This document shows, piece by piece, positions 6,981 through 14,035 of a DNA stretch of 14,806 nt (positions are counted from its first letter, which is position 1; each line of letters begins with the position of its first letter). The notes under the pieces were generated by a model that had not been told where the DNA came from, did not search any database, and saw nothing but the letters and a program-made list of their open reading frames with translations. The stretch comes from Deltaproteobacteria bacterium (GTDB taxonomy: Bacteria; Desulfobacterota; DSM-4660; Desulfatiglandales; Desulfatiglandaceae), in NCBI GenBank assembly GCA_013349725.1, contig DUZB01000051.1, forward strand, positions 1 to 14,806, given 5' to 3'. Made by a program: the position numbers and the translations under genes.

Positions 6981-7169
6981 TATTTCAGAGCCCCGTCAGA
7001 TCGCGTTCCGCTACCCTGTATAAACAAGTCAAGTGAGCACAGAACATGAATCTTTTTCCCACAGCATTCCGCAGTGAACATGAAATTTTCATAGGAAATG
7101 GATTCATCGTATAAGCCTCAATTTTCCCGCTCCGAAAAGCCATCTGGATTTTGGAGCAGAAAAACCTTT

Positions 7170-7198
7170 AGTGTATCATGGTTTGTACAAATTTTCAG
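7170..7198 (-). promoter_or_regulatory. Candidate sigma70-type promoter for the YkgJ-like gene and argF
   Basis: On the minus strand, CTGAAA (7198-7193), a 17-base spacer and TACACT (7175-7170). Each element matches 4 of 6 consensus bases. It lies about 190 bp upstream of the GTG start, so the leader would be long. It is the best candidate in this spacer but is not strong. Confidence 0.3.
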
Positions 7199-7213
7199 AA
7201 ATAATATTGAAGG

Positions 7214-7236
7214 GCTAATAGCTAACGGCTAATCGC
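7214..7236 (+). repeat. Heptamer array, three units plus two bases
   Basis: Three consecutive 7-bp units, GCTAATA, GCTAACG and GCTAATC, then GC. It lies 9 bp past the stop of dsbD in the 265-bp spacer towards the YkgJ-like gene. The 7-bp period matches that of the array near 3.64 kb, but the unit sequence differs. Confidence 0.5.
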
Positions 7237-7245
7237 TTGACTCTC

Positions 7246-9030
7246 TTACTTTCCGGTCAATAGCTCCCGCATCCTTTTCAACATCTCTCCAGGACCAACA
7301 TAAGATTCAATCCGCAATTTTCTTTCTTCCAGACCATCCCCTTTCATAAAAATAACGGTCGGAACCCCCCTGATTCCGTACTTTTTCTGGAGGAGTTCCT
7401 GTGCCTCGTGCCGCGTTGTCAAATCCACTTTTACATTGGTAAATTTTTTACTCAACGCTACGATATCGGGTTGATTGAAAACGTTCTTCTCAAGAGCTTT
7501 GCACGGCCCGCACCAGTCTGCGTAAAAATCTAGAATAACCGGCTTTTTTCTTTCTTTTGATTCCGTTAATATGGACTCACCATAAGGAATCCACTGGATC
7601 GTTTCTCCTTTTTCAGCCCCCATCACCAACAGGGTAACCGCCCCTCCTATCAAGACCAGTCCAAGCGCTCTTTTAACCATGACAAAAGTGCGTGCTCCCC
7701 TGCTCTTGTCAAACCATCCCAGATGAATTCCTGCCGCTGACAATATGCCTGCGTACATGACTGACCTTGCCGGCTCGCTGTAGAATAGCGGCTGCAGCAT
7801 ATACCCTGCCATTCCAATAAGTACCCAGCCAAGTGCTTTTCTTATCCACACCATCCACGTGCCGGACATGGGAAGTTTGTCAATGGCGCCCGAAAAAACT
7901 GCCAGTACCGCAAGGGGAAGCCCCATCCCAATGCTCAGAACGAAGAAGTACAGGAATCCCAGGAAGGGGTCGCCTTTCTGTCCCACATAGGTCAGCAGTC
8001 CCAGAATGAATGGGCCCAGGCAGGGTGCAGCTACAATCCCAAGTGTAAGCCCCATGAAGAACGTACCGAAAAAACCTCCGAAATTCCGAGATGCCATTTG
8101 GGTCAAACTGGAAGGAATCCTGATTTCCCAAAGCCCGAAAAAGCTCAATGCCAGCCCCACCATGATGCCGGCTACAATAAAAAGAACCACTGGATTCTGA
8201 AGGATAATCCCCAGCATACCACCCGAGAGGGCCGCAACAACCCCTAATACGGAATTGGTAAAGGCCAGGCCCAGTATATAAAGAAACCCATGAACGATGG
8301 CGCGGCCCTTTATTGCATCGCTTCTCCCTCCGAAATAGGATACGGTTATGGGAATCAAAGGATAAACACAGGGCGTAAGATTCAGTGCCAGCCCCCCGAA
8401 AAAAATCCCGATGAGTGCCAGCAACATTCCGGCGCCAAAACCAAAACCTTCAGAGGCGCCCCCGTAAGCATTTTTCTCCGTCTCCGAACGAAAGATCTCC
8501 TCGTTGATCCGATTCGATACAGCACCTTCCTGAACGACTGACACGGAAATAGAGACAGGAACCATTTCAGGAGGGAGGCAAGAATTTTCGGAGCAGGCCT
8601 GATAGGAGAGCTCTCCTTTCAGTATATGGTTTCCCGGCGTGGCCTCTTTTTCCACCATCAGGAGAGCCTTCACGCGGATTTCTCCGGAAAAAACCTCAAT
8701 GGGATCCTTCGCGTACGAAAAAGTAATTTTCTCCGGTGCGGGAAATTTTATCTCCTCAATTCTTATCGTTTCGGCAGCGGGAAAAGACAGAACCGTCGGA
8801 ATCAGAAAATTCTGATCTTTTTCCGGCCCGTGGATATACCACCCCTTCGCTGTGGTTATTCGAATCTCCACGGGGAAAGATCCTCCCGCGGGATAATGAT
8901 CCATCGACTGCGAAACGCTCACTTGAACCGTCGAGGCGTACAGATTTTCCAGAAACAGGAAAGAGGCCGAGAAAAAAAGCAGAAAGGCAAAAAGAGGGAC
9001 GATCGGCTTCATCTTTTTGATTGGGTACAT
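7246..9030 (-). CDS. dsbD: Thiol:disulfide interchange protein DsbD
   Basis: A 594-residue inner-membrane protein that passes electrons from cytoplasmic thioredoxin to periplasmic disulfide reductases and cytochrome c maturation. After a signal peptide (hydrophobic about 9-27, cleavage near YAS at 31-33) comes the periplasmic alpha domain (about 34-170), with C146 and C151 in YQACSENSCLPP. The membrane beta domain (about 198-470) holds the cysteine pair NLTPCVYPL (C221) and VAAPCLGPF (C337) among eight or more hydrophobic segments. The periplasmic gamma thioredoxin domain has DFYADWCGPCKALE (C507, C510) and the cis-Pro loop GVPTV. All three redox pairs are present, so the protein looks complete and functional. 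ATG 9030 has GAGG eight bases upstream; the frame opens 19 codons earlier without a signal-like start. The gene is divergent from the NamZ-like gene and monocistronic. Confidence 0.95.
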   Translation of the reverse strand: MYPIKKMKPIVPLFAFLLFFSASFLFLENLYASTVQVSVSQSMDHYPAGGSFPVEIRITTAKGWYIHGPEKDQNFLIPTVLSFPAAETIRIEEIKFPAPEKITFSYAKDPIEVFSGEIRVKALLMVEKEATPGNHILKGELSYQACSENSCLPPEMVPVSISVSVVQEGAVSNRINEEIFRSETEKNAYGGASEGFGFGAGMLLALIGIFFGGLALNLTPCVYPLIPITVSYFGGRSDAIKGRAIVHGFLYILGLAFTNSVLGVVAALSGGMLGIILQNPVVLFIVAGIMVGLALSFFGLWEIRIPSSLTQMASRNFGGFFGTFFMGLTLGIVAAPCLGPFILGLLTYVGQKGDPFLGFLYFFVLSIGMGLPLAVLAVFSGAIDKLPMSGTWMVWIRKALGWVLIGMAGYMLQPLFYSEPARSVMYAGILSAAGIHLGWFDKSRGARTFVMVKRALGLVLIGGAVTLLVMGAEKGETIQWIPYGESILTESKERKKPVILDFYADWCGPCKALEKNVFNQPDIVALSKKFTNVKVDLTTRHEAQELLQKKYGIRGVPTVIFMKGDGLEERKLRIESYVGPGEMLKRMRELLTGK

Positions 9031-9072
9031 ACTTACAACCTCACACATATGGGGTATCCGACTCAATAAGCC

Positions 9073-9101
9073 TTGCAAAGGAACCATTATTGACGTAAAA
9101 T
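9073..9101 (+). promoter_or_regulatory. Sigma70-type promoter for the NamZ-like gene
   Basis: TTGCAA (9073-9078), a 17-base spacer and TAAAAT (9096-9101), in the 109-bp region between divergent dsbD and the NamZ-like gene. It points to the latter, whose start is about 39 bases beyond the -10. Any regulator here could affect both genes. Confidence 0.5.
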
Positions 9102-9139
9102 TGCACCATACAAAAACTTTCAGGAGAAACTACCGAACC

Positions 9140-10315
9140 ATGACTGCTGTCTTGACAGGTCTTGACCGTCTTAACCGGGAATACGTAAAAAAACTGTCTG
9201 GGTTTCGTCTTGGTCTTCTTGCCAACCAGGCCTCTGTGGACGGCAATTTAAATAGCGCAAAGCAGGTCATCTCCCAACTTTTTCCGGGACAGTTAAAAGC
9301 CCTTTTCGGTCCCCAGCACGGACATGGCGGCGAGGACCAGGATAACATGGTCGAAACCTCGCACGCATCCGATAAAAGCCTTAAAATACCGGTATTCAGC
9401 CTTTATGCCCAATCCAGGGAACCTTCAAGGGAGATGCTTGACAGAATCGATATCTTGATGATTGACCTGCAGGATGTGGGAACAAGGGTTTACACATTCA
9501 CCAGCACCATGCTGCACTGCATGAAAGCCGCGGCAAAATATGGGAAAAAAGTTATTGTGTTAGACCGTCCAAACCCATTGGGTGGACAAATTGTGGAAGG
9601 CAACCTGCTTGATCCCGAACTCTTTTCATTCGTCGGACCAGGCCGCATTCCCATGCGTCACGGCCTTACAATGGGGGAGATGGCCCTTTATTTCGATCAC
9701 CGGTTTGCTTTGAAATCCGACCTGGAAATCATCACGATGGAAGGGTGGCGAAGGGAGATGTTTTGGAAGGATACCGGGTTGCGATGGATTATGCCATCCC
9801 CCAACATGCCTCTTCCTGAAACAGCACTGGTATACCCCGGACAAGTGCTCTGGGAAGGAACAAACATCTCAGAAGGAAGAGGCACCTGCCGTCCTTTTGA
9901 GATTTTAGGCGCCCCTTTTTTAGAGACAAACGCGGTAAAAAATGAAATGGGGAAGTACGCAACCGAGGGTTGCCATCTTCAGAATTACCAGTTTCGCCCA
10001 ACCTTCGGCAAATGGGCGGGCGAACTCTGCCATGGGTTCATGATCCACGTCCTGGATCCAGCTGCTTACAGGCCGTATTTCACCTCCATCTGTCTGCTTT
10101 ACGCCATCTTGAAAATCCACAAAAACGATTTCAACTGGAAACAGCCCCCATACGAATATGAATACAAGAAAACGCCCATCGACCTGATCCTGGGCAATTC
10201 AGATTTACGTCGCGATCTGGAATCCGGCAAGAATCCGCTTACGCTTAAAGAAAAATGGTCCCAGGATATTGAATCCTTCTTGAACGAGAGGAAAGAATTT
10301 CTCCTCTATTTCTGA
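9140..10315 (+). CDS. DUF1343 / NamZ-like exo-beta-N-acetylmuramidase family protein (GH171)
   Basis: A 391-residue protein of DUF1343, the family that includes NamZ of Bacillus, an exo-lytic N-acetylmuramidase that removes MurNAc from peptidoglycan fragments during wall recycling. Conserved blocks: GLLANQAS (25-32), LFGPQHGHGGEDQDN (55-69) with the family's H and E/D residues, IDLQDVGTRVYTFTSTM (108-124), VLDRPNPLGG (140-149), MPSPNMP, and GTNISEGRGT (240-249). The C-terminal domain (from about 285) is the second family domain. ATG 9140 is the only reasonable start, with AGGAGA 12 bases upstream. No signal peptide or lipobox is present, and the upstream extension of the frame gives none, so the enzyme is predicted to be cytoplasmic. 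That suggests use on imported muropeptides or MurNAc-glycosides, or on another glycan. Substrate is not proven. Confidence 0.88.
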   Translation: MTAVLTGLDRLNREYVKKLSGFRLGLLANQASVDGNLNSAKQVISQLFPGQLKALFGPQHGHGGEDQDNMVETSHASDKSLKIPVFSLYAQSREPSREMLDRIDILMIDLQDVGTRVYTFTSTMLHCMKAAAKYGKKVIVLDRPNPLGGQIVEGNLLDPELFSFVGPGRIPMRHGLTMGEMALYFDHRFALKSDLEIITMEGWRREMFWKDTGLRWIMPSPNMPLPETALVYPGQVLWEGTNISEGRGTCRPFEILGAPFLETNAVKNEMGKYATEGCHLQNYQFRPTFGKWAGELCHGFMIHVLDPAAYRPYFTSICLLYAILKIHKNDFNWKQPPYEYEYKKTPIDLILGNSDLRRDLESGKNPLTLKEKWSQDIESFLNERKEFLLYF

Positions 10316-10350
10316 GGGTACTGTTCCCAACCTAACAGGCTTCTTTCACT

Positions 10351-10373
10351 GTGGCGCGATTTCAAGGCGCCAC
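10351..10373. terminator. Hairpin between convergent genes, possible terminator
   Basis: A perfect 7-bp GC-rich stem, GTGGCGC (10351-10357) and GCGCCAC (10367-10373), with a 9-base loop, in the 72-bp gap between the convergent NamZ-like and HTH genes. On the plus strand it is followed by TGAAAAAACC, not a T-run, so it is not a classical intrinsic terminator in either direction, although the position fits. Confidence 0.4.
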
Positions 10374-10387
10374 TGAAAAAACCGGGA

Positions 10388-10558
10388 TCAATGCTTCTGT
10401 TCTCCTCTGATCCATTGATCAATGGCCTCTTTGTCGAACCGCCAGACCCTGCCTATTCTGATTGCGGGGATCTTTCCTTCCGCAGCATACTTGCATATGG
10501 TAATTTCATGCAGTTTCAAATATTTTGCAACTTCCTTTGTCGTCAATATATCCGGCAT
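10388..10558 (-). CDS. Excisionase-type helix-turn-helix DNA-binding protein (56 residues)
   Basis: A compact 56-residue protein: MPDILTTKEVAKYLKLHEIT, then a recognition-helix region ICKYAAEGKIPAIRIGRVWRF, then DKEAIDQWI and the tail RGEQKH. This is the MerR-like winged HTH of excisionase/AlpA-type proteins: L(T/S)TKEVA.YL at the start, (G)KIPA.RIG..WRF in the wing, and a closing helix with ..I..WI. The start is firm, with GGGAG six bases before ATG 10558. No integrase, transposase or toxin lies beside it, so it may be a small transcription factor or a relic of a mobile element. It is convergent with the NamZ-like gene and divergent from the nuclease gene. It is below the length usually reported by simple gene calling. 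Confidence 0.85.
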   Translation of the reverse strand: MPDILTTKEVAKYLKLHEITICKYAAEGKIPAIRIGRVWRFDKEAIDQWIRGEQKH

Positions 10559-10748
10559 AATACACTCCCTTTATGTTAATAGAAACTTGCGAACTCCGCT
10601 TTTGTGGTGTATGGATAGAACCACTATCGTAATCTCATATTTCCTAAAACGGTTTACGTTAATTGCGAAACGCATTAAAGTCAATGAAAATTCACGTTAT
10701 AAAGACAGAATTAGAAATATTGGCTAATTATTGATATTTTGTATCTTA
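10559..10748. other. AT-rich intergenic region upstream of the HTH gene
   Basis: 190 AT-rich bases leading to the palindromic element. A short inverted repeat GATAG (10614-10618) and CTATC (10624-10628) sits 56 bp upstream of the HTH start and could be an operator for it. No promoter stands out and no reading frame looks real. Confidence 0.35.
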
Positions 10749-10968
10749 TTCAAGAATCCCGGCACGAATGGAGCCATAAGGTCTTTTTTGCTGCCGCATC
10801 TTGGATAAAGCTCCTCCACACGTGGCGGAGGTTCTTATTTGCTGGTACACTGCAAAGAAAAATAGGTTTAAACCAAGTCTTGGTTGTACCAGCAAATAAG
10901 GACCGAGGGCTCCATAGAAATCAGATGCGGCAGCAAAAAAGACCTTATGGCGGAATGGGTTCCTTGAA
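10749..10968. repeat. Nested imperfect palindrome of about 220 bp (MITE-like or structured RNA)
   Basis: Three nested inverted arms share one centre. Outer: 10749-10760 with 10957-10968, matching 10 of 12. Middle: 10774-10800 with 10924-10950, a perfect 27 bp. Inner: 10830-10849 with 10885-10904, matching 19 of 20. The middle of the structure adds a hairpin AACCAA/TTGGTT (10871-10876, 10880-10885). An 8-bp alternative pairing ATGGAGCC (10768-10775) with GGCTCCAT (10908-10915) would compete with the middle arm. No transposase gene or clear target-site duplication is visible. The element is intergenic between the HTH and nuclease genes. It could be a miniature transposable element, a highly structured RNA, or a large terminator-like hairpin. 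Confidence 0.75.
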
Positions 10969-11052
10969 TCTAAAATCTGCTACCGGGAAATTTGAATAGG
11001 ATACGATATTTTTAAAAACAATCCCATGGAGTTGAAACGAGACCTTTGAGAA

Positions 11053-11724
11053 ATGAAGCATTTCAGAATCAATAACCTCTTCATGGCCCTGGTGCTTTTC
11101 CTCAGTTTACTCGTCCTGTCTCTGGCTCATGCAGAAAATTACCATGTGGCATTCGTTTATGACGGCGATACCATTCTTCTCCAGAACGGCACAAAGGTTC
11201 GGTATTTGGGGATTGATACCCCGGAAATCGACCACGAAAATGGCAATGACGAGCCTTTTTCCCAGGAGGCGAGGGATCTGAACCGGGAACTGGTCAATAT
11301 GAAAACCATTACCCTTGAATATGATCGTCAAACAAAGGATAGATACAAACGAACGCTGGCCTATGTCTTCATGGAAAATGGAGAGATGGTTAATGCGCTC
11401 ATGGTTAAGAGCGGACTGGCTTATGTGGTAACCTGCAAACCCAATTTGAGATACAGGAGCTATCTGATTAACATTCAGAGGCAGGCAATCCGGGAAAGGT
11501 TAGGGATATGGCAGAACCTTCCCATAGAGGAAAAAACGGAATACAGGGGAAACAGAAAATCCTTTCGCTTTCATCGAAAAAATTGCCCGTCCGGCAGACA
11601 AATACCGATAAACAACAGGGTCCCTTTTCGATCCATGTACGACGCCTTCCGGGACGGGTACAGCCCTTGCCACAGGTGCCTGCCCAGGTGGTTCGAGAAA
11701 ACCGCAAGGTTTGATTTCAATTGA
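11053..11724 (+). CDS. Exported SNase-like thermonuclease with C-terminal Cys/His zinc-type module
   Basis: A 223-residue protein. A signal peptide ends at AHA-EN (26-29). The staphylococcal-nuclease domain (about 30-155) keeps all catalytic and calcium residues: YDGDT with D37 and D39, R50, GIDTPEI with D55, T56 and E58, and DRYKRTLAYV with R100. It should therefore cleave DNA or RNA in the periplasm or outside, using calcium. The tail (about 164-211) has SFRFHRKNCPS with H174 and C178, then DGYSPCHRCLP with C206 and C209. This is the FH..C......GY.PC..C module found after SNase domains and resembling the Ada-type zinc site. Start: ATG 11053 lies 8 bases after a weak GAGA. It is 26 bp ahead of the ClC gene on the same strand and probably cotranscribed, but I see no functional link. 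Confidence 0.9.
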   Translation: MKHFRINNLFMALVLFLSLLVLSLAHAENYHVAFVYDGDTILLQNGTKVRYLGIDTPEIDHENGNDEPFSQEARDLNRELVNMKTITLEYDRQTKDRYKRTLAYVFMENGEMVNALMVKSGLAYVVTCKPNLRYRSYLINIQRQAIRERLGIWQNLPIEEKTEYRGNRKSFRFHRKNCPSGRQIPINNRVPFRSMYDAFRDGYSPCHRCLPRWFEKTARFDFN

Positions 11725-11750
11725 AAGGATGTAAACTTGGTGACTTGTAA

Positions 11751-14018
11751 ATGAAACCGAAAATAAGAATCCGATTCTGGCCCGACTCCCAGACGATCAA
11801 AACAACAAACAGCACGATCGCCACCGCAGGAAAGTGGATGATATATTTTGTCCTGATCGGTCTTATTGCCGGTGCGGGATCCATCATCTTTTATTGGCTG
11901 TGCCAGGCGGGGACCCATTTTCTGCTGGACCAGATGGCCGGCTACCGCCCTCCTGAACCTGCAGGGGAAGGAGGACTTTTCTCTCCCACCACAACCCCGT
12001 TTAACCGCTGGATACTTCTTTTTCTTCCCGCTATGGGAGGCATTGTCAGCGGTTGGCTGGTGTATACGTTTGCGCCTGAAGCCGAAGGCCATGGGACGGA
12101 TGCAGCCATAGATGCCTATCACAACAAAGGGGGTTTTATCAGAGGCAGGATCCCTATCATTAAGACCATTGCTTCGGCCGTAACCTTGACTTCAGGAGGA
12201 TCCGGAGGCCGTGAAGGCCCTATCGCCCAGATAGGTTCCGGGTTCGGTTCTTTTTTAGCCACAAAACTGGGGCTGTCTGATCGTGAAAGGCGAATCATGC
12301 TTGCCGCAGGCATGGGCGCCGGCGTAGGAAGCATCTTCCGGGCGCCTCTTGCAGGTGCGCTGTTTGCTGCGGAAGTTCTTTACCGTGACCCGGAGTTTGA
12401 ATCGGAGGTTATTATCCCGGCGGGTATTTCTTCTGTTGTAGCCTATTGTGTATTCTGCCTCTGTTTCGGTTGGGGGTCCCTGTTTGAAACCAGGAATTTT
12501 CTCTTCAGGAATCCCCTTGAACTGGGCCCTTATACTGTTCTCGCTTTTGTCTTAACCGGCGGCGGCTTCCTGTATGTTCGATCGTTTTACGGTATCCAGC
12601 ATCTCTTTAAACGGATAAAAGTCCCCAATCATATCAAACCGGCCATTGGGGGATTAATCACCGGCGCCATTGGATTTTTCCTGCCGCAGACCCTTTCCTT
12701 CGGTTATGGCTTCATGCAGATGGCTCTTGAAAACCAGGTTCCCACACTATTCCTGCTGACACTTGCCTTGGGTAAAATTTTCACCACCTCCTTTTCAATC
12801 GGTTCAGGAGGCAGCGGCGGTGTATTCGGACCATCCGTGGTTATTGGAGGGGCCCTGGGAGGGGTGGTAGGCAGAATATTTCACAATATCTGGCCTACAA
12901 TCGTTACACACCCGGGCGCCTTTGTGGTGGTAGGTATGGCCGGCTTTTTCTCCGGAGTTTCCAACACTCCCATTTCCACCATCATTTTTGTCAGTGAAAT
13001 GACCAACTCCTATCATCTTCTTTTGCCCGGTCTTCTCGTCTGCTCCTTGACTTACATGCTCTCCAGAAAATGGACCATATACCAGAATCAGGTAAATTCA
13101 AAAATCGATTCAAACGCCCATCGCGGGGATTTTTTCGTGGACATCCTTGCAGCCATGCGGGTTCGAGAACTCTCCTCTCAATTCAGAAAAGCGCAGCTAA
13201 TCCCGGAAGATATGACACTCAAAAAGTTCCGGAAAGTCTTCAGCGCAAGTGACCAGCATTACTTTCCCGTTGTGAACAAAGAGAATAGAATGATCGGAAT
13301 CTTTTCCATAAACGATATACGGGGGGTGCTCTTTGATGACGAAGTAGGAGACCTTGTCCGCATGAAGGACGTTGCAAATACGAGTATCATTTTCACAACC
13401 CCCTCGGAAGACTTGAATGAGGTTTTCAAAAAATGTACGATCCGCAATCTCCAGAGGATTCCCGTAGTCAGTGAAGAGGACCATTCCGTTCTTGTGGGGA
13501 TGCTGGATAGACGGGAGATGATTCAGTATTATAACCAGAGGATCGAGGAAATAAAAGCCGGGAAAGGGATAAGCACGGAAGATTCTCCCCAAAAACCATC
13601 GGAAGCTCACCTTGCCGATTTCAGGGCGATCCCGGTAAAGGACGCCATGAACCGGAATCTCGTGGCCGTCCATGAGACTACCTCACTGGAAGAACTCAGG
13701 GAAATGGTCTATGAAATGGGGGTCACCAGCTTCCCGGTCACCGACACATCAGGCAGACTCAAAGGAATTCTGTCCCTTTCGGACTGCAATTGGGCTTTCA
13801 AAAAAGGGGATCTCAAAGTTACCGTCGGCGACATCGCCACAAAAGAAGTGATCACGGTTACGGATCACGATAATCTCCTGGCAGCTCTTGCCAGAATCAC
13901 TGCGGGAGATTTTGCCATTCTACCTGTAGTAGATAAAGATGACCCGGTCAAGTTGCTGGGGACCATCAGCAGAAAGGATGTCACAACGGCATTTCATACC
14001 GTGCTGTTGAAAAAATAG
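11751..14018 (+). CDS. ClC-family chloride channel with four CBS domains
   Basis: A 755-residue inner-membrane protein. The transport core (about 28-440) carries the three ClC anion motifs: GHGTDAA (113-119, in place of GSGIP), GGREGPIAQIG (152-162) with gating Glu155, and GGVFGPSVVIGG (356-367); the pore tyrosine is probably Y444 in WTIYQNQ. The position of the intracellular proton glutamate (E203 of the E. coli exchanger) is Val209, after E208 in LFAAEVL, which favours a passive channel over a 2Cl-/H+ exchanger. The soluble tail holds two Bateman modules: CBS 1-2 at about 471-595 and CBS 3-4 at about 625-750, each with F/IPVV..(E/K)....GI-type strands. CBS pairs usually bind adenine nucleotides. 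ATG 11751 follows GGTGA at a workable distance. It stops 17 bp from the convergent CpoB-like gene. Confidence 0.93.
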   Translation: MKPKIRIRFWPDSQTIKTTNSTIATAGKWMIYFVLIGLIAGAGSIIFYWLCQAGTHFLLDQMAGYRPPEPAGEGGLFSPTTTPFNRWILLFLPAMGGIVSGWLVYTFAPEAEGHGTDAAIDAYHNKGGFIRGRIPIIKTIASAVTLTSGGSGGREGPIAQIGSGFGSFLATKLGLSDRERRIMLAAGMGAGVGSIFRAPLAGALFAAEVLYRDPEFESEVIIPAGISSVVAYCVFCLCFGWGSLFETRNFLFRNPLELGPYTVLAFVLTGGGFLYVRSFYGIQHLFKRIKVPNHIKPAIGGLITGAIGFFLPQTLSFGYGFMQMALENQVPTLFLLTLALGKIFTTSFSIGSGGSGGVFGPSVVIGGALGGVVGRIFHNIWPTIVTHPGAFVVVGMAGFFSGVSNTPISTIIFVSEMTNSYHLLLPGLLVCSLTYMLSRKWTIYQNQVNSKIDSNAHRGDFFVDILAAMRVRELSSQFRKAQLIPEDMTLKKFRKVFSASDQHYFPVVNKENRMIGIFSINDIRGVLFDDEVGDLVRMKDVANTSIIFTTPSEDLNEVFKKCTIRNLQRIPVVSEEDHSVLVGMLDRREMIQYYNQRIEEIKAGKGISTEDSPQKPSEAHLADFRAIPVKDAMNRNLVAVHETTSLEELREMVYEMGVTSFPVTDTSGRLKGILSLSDCNWAFKKGDLKVTVGDIATKEVITVTDHDNLLAALARITAGDFAILPVVDKDDPVKLLGTISRKDVTTAFHTVLLKK

Positions 14019-14035
14019 AGAAACAACTGGCTCAA

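Noticed and set aside
10412..10425. Perfect 14-bp palindrome CCATTGATCAATGG
   Set aside because: Lies inside the HTH coding sequence at the conserved AIDQW residues; most simply due to codon choice.
10749..10968. Palindrome considered as a retron or group II intron RNA
   Set aside because: No reverse transcriptase gene or intron domain V-like signature in the window.
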